DNA of 64,000 bases from the NCBI GenBank assembly GCA_020746105.1, contig CM036620.1:28474118-28538117 (forward strand), written 5' to 3'. The DNA comes from Trogon surrucura (lineage: Eukaryota; Chordata; Aves; Trogoniformes; Trogonidae). This document shows positions 1 to 12,400 of this stretch, piece by piece; within the stretch, counting starts at the first letter, position 1; each line of letters starts with the position of its first letter. The translations under genes and the position numbers were made by a program. Under the pieces are notes generated by a model. The model saw nothing but the letters and a program-made list of their open reading frames with translations, searched no databases and was not told the origin of the DNA.

Positions 1-1502
1 GTCTGAGAGAAAGAGTGGGGATTCAGCATTCTGTTTTATGCTGGGGTTTCATCACTAACTTGCTCGATGGACTGAAAAAAAAGACCCACCTTTATGCATG
101 TTGCACAGTCAATTGCTCCTTGGCCACTCATGAAATAAGGTTCTAGCCAACAAGATTTGCTTATTTCACCCCTCTGCACTTGCAACCACATCCCACCCGT
201 TATGATAAATAAAATATGAGACCATGTTCACCAGAGACTAATTTTGTGCTTTCTATATTTATATCTTATGTAAAAGGTAGAAATGATGCCTGCTAGTTCA
301 CGGAGTTTTCCTGAGGATTAGACATCAAGGTTAGCGTACGTTAAGACCTATTGGAATGGAGGTGCCGTTATCAGCTCTTGCATGTAAAAGAGAACCCATT
401 TATCTCAGACACTCTGCCAAACACCGTAGAAAGGTGGCGTCACAGATGACATTCACTTCTGAAGGAGTATGGCTAAAAAAAGCTATGTGGGAAACGCAGC
501 TCTTTACTGGGCTATCGCTTCGAAGCAGAGGCAAGGGGAGCTCCTTTCCTTTGGGTCTCTGTGCGTTATTTCACTTATGTGTGACCCAAAACATTCTCAG
601 GTCACCGGGAATCTTTTCATTGACTTGAAGGGACGTTAGCTTTCAGCCACACATAGCAAGATAATTGTAGGAGTATTTCTAAGGAGTGACTTATGCTCTT
701 TTGTGCGAATTAAAGCAAAAGAGTTTTTCCTTCTTTTGAATGCTAGCATTCAGGCAAGGACTATGCAAAAAGGAAACCTGTATTCTGAAAGCCCACTTTC
801 TATGAATACCATGGAAAATAACCAATTCTTTGTGTCTTCCATTTTCTACCAGTATCTGAATATATATATCAGCAATTATGTGAACCTTGCAACATCTCCA
901 GAGTCAGTATTAACATCCCCATTGACAATTGAACACATTCAGGAACAAAGAAAATAATTGAGTGTTCCAGAGCTATAACACTAGACAGTACAATTTTGTA
1001 TACTCTGTTGTGCATAACTGTTATAAACATATATAACTATATATATTTGTACACTTAATTGCTTGTATTTTCAATTTAGTGGAGAAGTTTGCACACACAA
1101 TCGTTTTTAGTAGATCCCAAATGAAAAAGTGCATATGCAATTTCTTTTACCCACACGAAAAGACGGAAAATAAATCAACAGAAGTTTACTGTGCATAGAA
1201 CAGGGAAGCATCTATTGTAGTCCTTTCCTACTTATATATGATAATGACTTTCCTGTTGGTTTTGAGTTAACTACCCTGAGGAATAAAACATTGCAGCATT
1301 TATTCTGTTACAGATGTGTGATTTTGACTGAGTAAATACTGAAGGTTTGGTCCCTTGCTTGTTTTATGTGGCTTTCTTTAAGCCCAGAAAACAATTTCAC
1401 TGAAATTACTAGGACTTCTGCCAATTATTTCATTGGGAACAGGAAAATGACAATTCCTAAGCCATAGATAGGAGACAAGAAAAAATATGGAACTTTCCTT
1501 AC
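1..1502 (-). other. MMRN1: MMRN1 intron 1 (partial)
   Basis: AT-rich sequence downstream of the exon 1 donor. I see no second exon, no recognisable transposon and no long ORF. A short TA-rich stretch lies at about 1020-1050. Confidence 0.7.
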
Positions 1503-2029
1503 TTTCTCCTGGTAGTTTCAAAGCCGGATGCTTTGGAGCTGGCATCCTGCTGGGTGTGGGTGATGCCGGTGCTGTGGGATGAATTCTCGAGAGGTCTGTT
1601 GCGTGTCGCTCTATCCCAGCTCGTAGGGACTTCTTGCTGGAGAGGGGCCTCTCCAGCACTGCTGTGTAGAAACACCCCTTTGCTTCTTGATGAGCTTCCC
1701 ATCACGTCTTTGTCAGCGTCACCATCACTGCGTCCACTTGACTGGCTTGCAGGAGTAGAGGTTGTAGGACTGGAGGTTTTCTTCACTGCTTTCATTCCTG
1801 GAGTCTTACTTGAAAATGCAAAAGGAAGTCCCTGTGGGGCACCTGCTTCGGTAATTTGGATCTCAGGATGGGGTGACTCCACAACTGTTATTGGAGATGG
1901 AGTCAAGTCTGAGTGAATTGTCCGGGTTTCACCACCCTGACCTGTGGTCCAGAGCTTTCCTGGAGCGTTAAATCCAATGCTGCCACTCTGTAAGTGCAAT
2001 AGGAGCAGCAAGAAGATTGCCTCCTTCAT
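1503..2029 (-). CDS. MMRN1: Multimerin-1, first coding exon (partial gene)
   Basis: Multimerin-1 is a secreted, very large multimeric glycoprotein of platelets and endothelium that binds factor V and matrix proteins. The exon opens with Met-Lys and a strongly hydrophobic leucine-rich signal peptide (about residues 1-20), then a long Ser/Thr/Pro-rich, low-complexity stretch with one NSS glycosylation sequon near residue 150. It ends in FETTRRK, which corresponds to the FETTRGK just before the EMI domain in human MMRN1. The 3' edge is a good donor (AGGAGAAA|GTAAGG on the minus strand), so the exon carries 175 codons plus two bases, and the in-frame stop just past it is intronic. The low-complexity part is poorly conserved; identity rests on signal peptide, the FETTR motif and the head-to-head position with SNCA. 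The EMI, coiled-coil and C1q exons lie left of the window. Confidence 0.9.
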
Positions 2030-2130
2030 TCTGCTGGTTTGGAAATGCTAGAAGTTATCTCGCATTGATTTCCCAAGCAAGAAATCCTATAGCTTCTCCC
2101 TCCGCCTGAGCTGCTGCTCATATAGTGAGC
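2030..2130 (-). promoter_or_regulatory. MMRN1: Putative MMRN1 5' UTR and core promoter
   Basis: Immediately upstream of the MMRN1 start codon. On the minus strand a TATA-like CTATATGA sits at 2118-2125, about 90 bp before the ATG, which would place a start site near 2090. There is no CpG island here, in contrast with SNCA. The TATA match is short and could be chance. Confidence 0.35.
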
Positions 2131-3213
2131 CTACCCAGAGGATGCCCAGACAGGCTTTATTTTTGTAGAAAGGAAACAGGTTTTGGTGTTTCAAAACTGA
2201 CTGAGGAAGCCTGGTTTCCTGTTTCTGTGGATTCCCCTGCAACCTGTGACCTCTTGGAGAGCAGGAGCCTGGCAGCCTTTGTGGGAGGAATAAAGAAGCT
2301 TCTGCAGAAGGCACAGGATAGAAATTAATGGCACAATAGAAATGTGGAAAAATATGTACTATAAATCCTGAGGATAAAACATGAAATTATTAGGTAATTT
2401 TCCTTTCACATGTCCAGACAACAGAAGTGACTTGTCACATGTGCCCTTTGGATGATTTGTGCTTGTGACCTCGTTATTGAAAAAGAGTTGACAAAACTGG
2501 TGTGCTACATAAAGGTGAAAGCTTGCTGTGTACTCTTTTCTGTTTGAATGTTTGAGCGCACTGCTGCCAAAAGTGGGGAGATGATAAGAGTCTCATGCTG
2601 TATTAATTATTTTACCACAAGCCTTCAAATGTAATCATTTACCTGTAGGTTGCTGGCAATTTAGGCTACTTTGTATTTCTGTAATTCATACAACGGTGTG
2701 TATGAACTCTTTGTACAGCATTGCCCATAGGTGTATGGTGTTATTTCAGATTCTCTAAGGTACAAGAAACACCTGTGTGTGCCTGGCAGAGGTGGCATAT
2801 GATCTATGGGAGACATGCCCTTCTGGGGCAGGATACTTGAGGCAATTTCAAATGGTGCTAAAAGCTTATACTGAACCCCATCCAACTGAATCTCAATCCA
2901 ACTGAATCCCATCCCAGATCACTATTGACTCTAACTAGATTTTAGACACTCAGTTCACATGCAGATCCACATTTATGAATCTCTAAATCCGTATCTCTAA
3001 ATCTGCTTGTTGAATCCCATCCATAGACAAGACTGAAAGGAATATCCTGAATTACTGCATCCATTCCTTCTCTTTTATTGTGTACTTTTACAATTGATTA
3101 GTTTTAATTAATATTATTCTAAAATTAATTGCAAACTAAATGTAATATTGATAACTTTACATGCAGGAGAGATATGGGGAGGTGGATATTCAGTATAAAC
3201 AGTAAAGATAGTT
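2131..3213. other. Intergenic, nothing recognised
   Basis: Sequence upstream of MMRN1 without a supported gene, RNA or repeat. Short ORFs on both strands look like chance. Confidence 0.5.
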
Positions 3214-3402
3214 TTTTACAACAGAAGGGCAGATAAATACTGGAGCAGGTTACCCAGAGAAATTGTGGGGTATCAATGCCTGGAGATACTCAAAACTCAA
3301 CCACACAAGACCCTGAGCAATGTGATCTAAGCCCTGCTTTGAGCTGAGTTTTGGACCAGATGACCTTTGGGTGTCCTTTCCAATCTATATTACTCCATGA
3401 AA
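3214..3402 (+). mobile_element. Old CR1 LINE 3' end, degraded
   Basis: Reads like a worn CR1 tail: a GGAGCAGGTTACCCAGAGA block, then TTTGGACCAGATGACCTTTG, then TCCTTTCCAATCTATATTAC, in the same order as the intact copies later in the window. It is heavily mutated and lacks the intact terminal octamer repeats, so it is an old insertion. Confidence 0.7.
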
Positions 3403-6400
3403 TTGCACTTGGTAGCTACAGTGTTGAGTACTGTAGTCAGGGAAGAGGAGAAAGAATCTTTCCTCCTCTACTGCCATTCTCTAGCTCTTTGAGACTGAGG
3501 ATGGTTAGTTTATTGTTGAAGGGAAATAAAGGGAAAAGGTAATTGCTGAAGAAATTTCACAGAGAAATGTAATACGAAATTTTAAAGCAGGAAAAAGCAG
3601 TAACAGAATAGACCTGTCAGGAACCAAATAGATTCGAGGGGATATTGCCAACATTTTCAAAAACCATCGAGCCACTGACACAAGTGCTGCACTAAGGACT
3701 GGGCAATGCACCTATGAAAGCAACCTCACACAACTGGAAACAGAACTGCATCTCCTGGGCATTTTTTGTATTATTTGAGGATCACCTTGTGTCAAAAACA
3801 GGAGCAAAATCAACATTCGATTCTATGGAACTTTGATGATTAACAATGACACCATGGAAAAGCTGGTAAATGACTTGCAGTTCTTTTTAGAAGGTACTTT
3901 CCAAAAAAAATGCCCTAAACAACAAACAAGCCAAACCATAGAGGATAAACCACTACCTCTTATTGCAGTCAAATAAATTTCTGTGTTGGTTGTTCCTGTT
4001 TTGAAAGATTTGGATAACAGTGCCCTGCTTTCAGTTGCCAGGTGATGGTCTGGCCATTTAGGTGTGCAGAAGAGTTGTTTTTTTCATTTGTTAGGATTTT
4101 ATTTTTCTGTTTTATTGTCTCAGCAAAATGTAAGCTTCTACTGTGCAAGTAAAACAGATGTGATTTTGTGATAAAACATGTTAGAAAACAAATTCAATTG
4201 TGCTCCCTTTCAGAGACTTTATTTCCCCTCTTCTTCTTATTCGTAGTGAAAATTTGTAAATGCCCATTGAATGTAGGATGCAAGACACAGTCTGATGAAC
4301 AATCTCATTTAAAGGCTAACGTAAGCTATTTCATGGGAGATCTCTTTTAAGCTCTAGATCTGAGATTCTGAATTAATAACATTACCTGAATTAACATTTG
4401 TCATCTCATATTTTAGAAATCCCAAGAAAAAATGAGGAGTAAATTAGTATTGACCGCATTTGCAAATCAAATGCAAGCTGGCTTTAAAAAAGAAAAATCA
4501 CAGCAGCTGCACACTGTGTTTATTTATACAGTCAGAGTGCCTAATAACAAACAAAGCTTGGATTCTCCTTTGAGTTATTCTACTGCAGGTGTTAATTCTA
4601 CCTCTAAACTCAGGGGAGCAACTGTATCTTTCCAACAGCGCAGAGAAGAGGAGTGTAGAAGAGTCGCGCTTTTGGTGTTTGGTAGATTTCATTACAACAG
4701 TTTTTACTTCTCTGAATGCTGCAAAATGAAAATTTATTGCTAATATGATTTTATTAGTACATGTCTGGGCTGTCGATTAAAAGATTAAATTGTTTGAGGC
4801 TGTTTTTATTTAGCAAAACAATTTGAGGACTGTAAGAAACTCAGGATATTCATTTTCAAATCGGTGCATGCTGGGTCTGAATCCCAGGCTCATTATAGGT
4901 TGCGTTTCAGCACTAGTTCACATCCAACTGCAAATTGAACCTCGGAAAAGACAAGCACTTGGATGAATTTGATGAAGTTTAGCCAGAAAAATGTTGAAAA
5001 TTATTCTGAAAACTCCCACTCGGCATACTGCTTACTCCCTTATGCAATAAGTTCAATGACTCTTAACTTATATATATATATTGGCACACTCAGCAGGAGG
5101 GATGCAAAGTCTCTCATCTCCCATGAGAGCACAGGACGGTAAATGAAGCAGTTTCCTGGGAGGTGGAATTGAGTCTGAAGATGCAGCTACACTCCTGGAA
5201 GTCAGTTAAATCACCAGGCTATATTACATAGAAGAGTTGTACCCTTCTCCTCACAAAAGAGTTACCCCTGTTTGGTACTGTGGAAGAAAGAACAGTATTT
5301 ATTTTCAGGGTCACAGCTGTGGCTCTCCAGATAAGGCATGTTCTTTACTGAAGTCTGAGTAAAGCTGGCCAAAGGCTGGGTATTTAGAAAATCTTGTATA
5401 TCTAACATCTGCTAATGGCACACACTCAACACTGTGACTTCAGACAAATCCCTGCTCATCTCATTGAATAATTTGAACCATCTTCAGGGACTTTCAACTC
5501 TCGCCAAGCGCTGTAGAGTGAGCATCAGGTTTTCTCTCTTCTGCAGTTAGCAGACTGCATAGCCGCTTTGGCAGAGCTATGGTTGCTTCTCCAGATTATT
5601 TAATAATTTAATAATAATAGCTCACCTCAGCTACACAGCCACAATCTGTCTCACAGTTCTTTATCATTCCTCACTCTTTGGGGTTTACCAGTAATAAAGC
5701 TGTCCCATCTTAGTCAGAGCAGTCCAAATCCACAGGGACTGGGTTCCCCAGAACTACCCAGGCCAAGGACTGCACAGATAGATCATCTTCTCTGGCTATG
5801 TTGGCAACTGTAAAACGCTGCTCACACCATGGGCTGTATGCCTGCTTATCACCTAGTGTCACAAGAGATATGGTAGAAAAACCCCAGTTTCTCTGTGAGA
5901 GAGCTGTTATTGAACAGCACTTTATTCCACTGGCATGCCTACTACTGGGAAAATTTGTCTTTCCCTTGCCCCAGATAAAACATATTTATCTTTGAGATAA
6001 TGTCTCACATTTCTTGCATTGCCCCTTGGTACCAGGCAAGCTGCTCCAGTGAAAAAGCCATGTTGCTTTCTTGTCTCATACAGATGGGATAGGGCAGCAC
6101 TGAAGACATGAAAACAGGCACATCAGGATGAGGATCAAGAAATTACTGCTGTATTCATTCTGCAATAATGCAGGAAATTCTCATGAAGTTATCCGAACAG
6201 CTCTAATGCCCCTTCTGTATCAGAAGACACGCTCTCTTGTTCTTGTCCTATTGTTTCCCTCTAAGGATATTGAAGGCTTCTGAGCAATTCTGAATTTCCA
6301 TATTTGTTTAATTTTTTTAAATAGCTCGTATCCTATGTATATGGCTGGTTAGCATCAATTAAAAGCACATGATAGAACAGATGATACCATGCTCAAAGTG

Positions 6401-9400
6401 GCTACATTTTACGGTTATAACCATTGTGTACTTAGACAAGAATATTTCTCCATAAAAGTCAATCCAGGAAGTTCAAATTTTGCATCCAAAATAGGATTCA
6501 GTGAATCAATAAGATTTCTTTAGGTTTGTTTTGATTGCATAACACATGCCACTATGTCCCTCTCAAAAAATAACCTCTTTGAATTTTTGCTTAGAAGAGT
6601 AGTAACAAGAAAAATCATTACATTTTGTAGAAAGGACATAGCAGCAGAGTGATTTTCTGATTAAAGGCCAATATGTGAAGTTTGCATGGTCACAGCATGA
6701 ATTCTTAGTGGTTTTGATGACTCGGCTGCAATCTGGAACCAGCCAAGGCAGAGTCATATTCCATCATCAGCATCGCTCTTGATCAAATCGAGCAAACAAA
6801 ATACCCTCCAGTATTTGAGTATACCTTTGCTGAAGTATCATGTAATAGCTGTGATTTTAAAGTATTTCAATGTATTCTTTTCCTTTGCCTGTGGGCAAGT
6901 TTTTAGCCTTCAGAGACATTTATGTGTTGAAAACATCTTTTCTATGGGAACTGTGGCAGCTGATGAAGGAGATTGCTTTCTATCCTTAGGGCAAAGCTGT
7001 CATCAGGTAAGTGGGAACTCGCAGTGGCCTGGGTTACTTTAAAGAAAAAACAAAACTGTGAGCTGTTTCTAGCATTTCCTTTCTAGAAGTGATTTTGGTA
7101 TGCAAATATACCAAAGACCACTAGGATTTTCCTATAACAAAAGAAATAACTCTAACCTTGGTCACTTCCTTCCCTGTAGTGCCTCCCAAGGTTGATGGAG
7201 GCACTGATTTTGGTGAGCATTGTAGCCTCCTTTAGGAGCCTCTAGGGGTGGTGCTAAAAGTCAGTTTAGCGTAGGAGATGCTCACGCTTTTCTGGAAACC
7301 AAAGCATTCCCAAGTGCCAAGAAATCAGCAAAGGACATAGGAAAGCAACAGCCACTTCTATAGCTTTTAAATCCAACCCGAAGAAAAGCTTGCCTAGCCC
7401 CAGGAGACAAGGCTTTGCCTTCAGGAGAATGTGGCAAGCTGGGGACTAAGTAATAATTTCTGAAGGACAGAAACTTCCTGGATGCACTTTTCATCTGTCT
7501 GATAGTGTGAAATTCCCACGCGTATCTGCTACTGACAAAGCTTCATTAGCAACGCCCTGTGAAAAACAAACTGGTGCTGCTAGAGATAAGCTCTGAAAAT
7601 CTCCTGTGCTAGCTCATTCCCTAGCATATCGATCAATAATATTCTGTGCAAACTAGAAGGAAGACAAGGCTGTGACAAAAGACCAGAGCAGGAAAAATGC
7701 CCTCTATCAGTAGTGCACATTCATGTCTGTGCTTCTGACGGTGCCTCCATAAGGAGTGAGCAACTCTCCTGAACAGCAGGGCTGCAAGCGGCTGGAAAAG
7801 CAGCATTTGCCTGAATTTTGGAAGCAGTGAAGCCCCTTGGAATTCTTATTATGAGCAGGTCATTGAGTGCTGCTAATTCCACCAGAGCATGAATCATCCG
7901 TGTTTTGCAGTGCTAACAGACTGTATTCGGCATGAGTGTCTCTTCCTCTTGGCAAAAATGGTTGCTTGGTTTGGCTGGGGTTTTGTTCACATCAGTAGAG
8001 AGGAGAAGGGAGATTAGAAGGCTTCCATTACAGCCTCAATATCAAAAAGAAGGGAATAATGAAAGGAGATAGAAGCAACTGAAGAGAAACAGGGCATCAA
8101 AAGGAAAGCAAACTGATAAGAGACAAAAAAGAGAGAGATGACAATTACAGAAGCAGTGACACTTCTGGAAAGGGAACCCTGTGCTAAAATTTGGATTTGC
8201 AACGTCGATTAAGCTTTCTTAAAACTTAGATTTTTTTTAGTATCAACTTTTTCTCATACAGATGAACCAAAAAACTTCCAAAAGTAGAACACTAGAATAA
8301 GGCCCACACTGCTTTGTCTCCAGGGTGTCTCCAAAGAAGTCTTTCTCCTTCCTTATACAGTGTGCCTTTGCAAGGATGGAAAGAAAAAGGCAGACAAGTA
8401 AATGATATATGCACTAGGGCTACTGCTGGCCTCACAAAAATGAAGTGAGAGTCCAGTGAGGTGAGATCCCCTTCCACCTTTGCTTTCTCCTTCCTATTTC
8501 ATTCTTTATGTTCCCTGGATGCAGTAAAAAATACCTAGGGCATTTTGAAAGTAGCAGCTAGAAATGACCCAGAATTACCAGGCTAATAAAACTGGGGAGT
8601 CTATCAAACTGCATAAGGAGCAGCCCACAGTTTGCTATGTCTGCATGCTGGAAAAATCAGACTGAAGTAATAGTTGATATTCCTCCCATCACTGTGTTTC
8701 TTATAACTGCTGTTTCCATGGCAAATATACAGAATTGGCTTTCTCCAACCACACTCTTTATCACTTTTCTTGTAGATATGTATTTCATGGGAAAATAGAT
8801 TTTTTTTCCCCTCCCTGAGCAGCTTAGTCTAGAATGAGAGTCACAGCTCCTTTAACGAACAGTGAGAAGCTATCTGCTTTTTTTTTAAGCGGAAAGCACA
8901 CTGTGCAAGAGATGCAAAGAGAAGGTCCTGATGGATAAAATCAAGATAAAAATCCACTATAAAAACTCTGCATGTGATTTCCTAAGACCACGAGAGTTCT
9001 GCTCATGATGTTTTCGTTTTCTGCATTTTGCTCATCAGAGGCACCTGTGGGTCGATTTCATTTTCATCATTTTACACACAGAACTGCTGTTCCCATTTTC
9101 CAGCACTGACGTCCCAGTGCTGCAACTGGTAGCGTGCAGATAGCTATAAAGTTCTTCCAGTGCGCTTCAGCTATGGCCTGGTGCCAAACTCTGCCTGGGA
9201 CATTTGAAAAGGCTTAGTGGGGTAGAAACCTAAAAGGGAAGGTGGTAATACAGCTGTAGATATTTCAGTAAACATAAATTTAAACCTAAGTTTAGCCATA
9301 ATTCTTTCTCCTAATTTTTGCTTCTGTGCTTGAAATTTGTCCAGGTTTAGTTGGATACGTGACTAGAGCTTGTTGCTCTTCATAGGGTGGGTGTATGATT

Positions 9401-12400
9401 TGCACAGGAATAAATGTGTCAGTCTCTAGTTTTTGTTGTGAGTTTTGGTTTGGTAGCAAAGTTCTAGTTCAGTAGGGAAAGAAACTTGATTTGCCTGGTA
9501 TTTCCCAATTGGTATCTCTGTGGCTTGAAGTGTATTGGGTCAGGACATGGTAGTGTCTTAATTTCATTCAAGCATGACTTGGGGGTAAATTGAGTCCCTG
9601 AACTGAACCAATTATCTGGGTTCTATAAAAGTAGCTCTCTCTGGAGTGGAGCAGTCTGTGGCAGAGAGATGTTTTGTCTAGCTGGATCTGTAAGGAGGTT
9701 TTAATATGAACAGGCTTGGTGGAAGAGCTGGGGATGCATAACACCTATGTAAGGCATTAATCTGTTTTGCAATGACTGCTTGGAGCCAATTTCCAACACC
9801 GATTTTGATTTAACCTGCTCAGTTTCTTTTACAGAATTTGCTTTATCGTGTTGTTCTCCCCTTTCCTCTAGTTATAAAGCTACTTGGGTTTGTAAGTTCC
9901 TTAAGACTTGGCATTTGAAGGTAGGGCAAATTACCTCCAGATGTGTCCAGTGAAATCATATTTTAATTTTCCAGTCAGAAAATAGTGTATAGTCATGGTG
10001 AAAGCCATGGATCTGAAAAGATATTGCAAACCAGCCAAAATCTACTCTTCTTTGTAGCCTTTGACACAAAAGCTTCAAAACCAGATTTCCACCCAGACTT
10101 TCCATACAGACTTCCGCTACTGCATGGATTGCTACTATATGGGGCCATGCTTTGTTTTCCTGAAAACCTTGATAATATGTGAAACTTATCTATACTGAAG
10201 GGTTCTTGCAATAGAAGGATGTTTTTTCCAAGCTCTAGGAGTGAGTCTGCTGCTATTTACAGAAAAGCTTTTCTCACCATACGGAAAAATAGCTTTGAGA
10301 GATTTTTTTTCTGGCCCATGCAATTAATTCTATTCCTAGAAAATTAGTTAGCAGTCTTGACATGCATGCCCTGGGAGAAAAACAAAAGGAGGGCAACAAG
10401 AACCTCTGTGTATAATCTTCAATTTGAGCAATTGTAGATTTTTTGTAGTGAGTAATTTTTTTCCCTTGGAACCAAGAAGCGAAGGAGTGTTGACTAATGT
10501 GCTGTGCAATGGTTGCTGCAGCTGGGAGTTTAGAGTTGGACTGGAGCCTGAAGGAGCCTAATTTAGAAAATAATGAGCTTTGGGAGTGAGTACTAAATCT
10601 AAATATATGTATGTATGCTCATGTATAGTAGCCATGACAGAGTAAGTGTCATGTAAGTGCTTGGATTTGAAAGGTCTCTCTTAGTAGTGTCAGGAAAAGG
10701 AAAATGGGAAGTTGAGAGAGGGTCAAAGGAGGTAACAGCAAGCAGTAATGGCCACCAGCAAGTGATTTTAAATGGAGGAGATGGAAAACCTTGTACCAAG
10801 TGTATAAACACAATTTCTTACTTTTCGTCCTGACATCTTTGTTTCTTTCACATTTCAGATTGAATCCTCAAGAGCATGACAGTAAATCAGCAGAAGAGGT
10901 TTATTTCTTTTAAAAAAATAAAAGTAATAATAAAGTCTTATTTCATCAAAATGTTTGAGGATTTGTTATTGTTAGAAAATCCCCAAATTAATAAAGTGTG
11001 TTTTTCATTGCCATGCAATTCACCAGTGGTGAAAAGATGAAAGGGAAATAAAAGGAAGAGAAACAAACTGAATAACTGAGAAAAAGCTTTCAAAATAAAA
11101 ACCCCTCAAAAAAAAAAACAAGAAAAATAATGAAGGTAAAATTGCTCCACTTTGTAAGCCAGGGATTTTAAATTTCAAAGCTTTCTGTGAAACTCTTTCC
11201 TCTCTTCTGTCATCTCTGCTACAGAGCTAGAATGGCAATGCATTGAACTTGGTATGTTTTATCATGTGTAGCTGAAAGGTAGGACCTGCTACCAGCTCTT
11301 TTAGCAACTGAGGAATGTAAGAGCGCAGTGTGACACCCAGCATGTTGTTCCTACAGGAGGTACAGCAATATGGGCCCGTTTGATCTATTTTCTGGAGTGC
11401 CTTTAAATGCTTAGGAGAAGATCACGCAGCCTCCCTGAACCTTGCCGGGGAGGCACTGACATTTCCTCAAGCCCTCTACGTAATATTCAGAGACCAAAAA
11501 AAGAATGATTAAAGATATTTTCCAGCCATCAAAAACTGCACTGTTCAAACTTGATGCAGGAGCAGCAGGGAGGCTTTGGGAACACAACCTCTTGGGGTGC
11601 CTACCCTGAGCCTGTTTTGGACTGAATCACTGGAAGAATTCAGGCTGAGCAAGGCCCAACCTTCCCGTCAAGTTTAAACACTAATCCACTCTTTCCTCTT
11701 GTAGAGGAGACAGGAAACCACTATTATGGAACGCTCTGGCGTTTTACTGATTTGTCACATTGATGGGCCATAAGCACCAGGATCTTTCAGAGACCAAGAA
11801 AAACCAGAGCAGGCACTAATTCAAGCTGCCGTTTCTTGACCTGGGAGGGCCAAGACTAGACTTCATATCTGGTATTGCAGGGAATAGCACTGGTGAGAAA
11901 GACTTGCAAATTTTCTGTATGATTTTAAGCTCTTCCAATCTAATTTGAATAGAGAGAAATCCCATCATGCTCTTTCAATATCTGCAGAATTTATTTCTCC
12001 AGCTGATCCTACTGCATGTGGAGTGTGTTTCCACTCCTGGGGAATGCCAGAGCTCTGAAACCTTTATGGACTGGTTATTTCTAGCTCCTCCAGCTCTTTT
12101 ATTCTGCTCTGAGGAAGAGTGTGAGCTAGATGCCTCTCTGCTCTATTTGTACCAAAAAGCCTTTCCGGAATTTCTGAACCTTTTTTTTTTTTTTCCTTGA
12201 AGCTTTGTTTTGGCTTGTTTCATTGTTAAAATAATTAGCTAACGACCAGGTAACTATTAATGACCTTGTTTTAGTGTTTACTTCACTTGTTTAGCTTTGT
12301 ACAATTGTGTGACATAACACTTACTGTTATCTGTACTAAACACATAGCAATAGCAAGCAGTTATTGTATGTAGAATGATATCAATGATCCTCACATAAAA

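Noticed and set aside
1533-1916. 127-codon plus-strand ORF
   Set aside because: It is antisense to MMRN1 exon 1, which has the signal peptide and conserved end.
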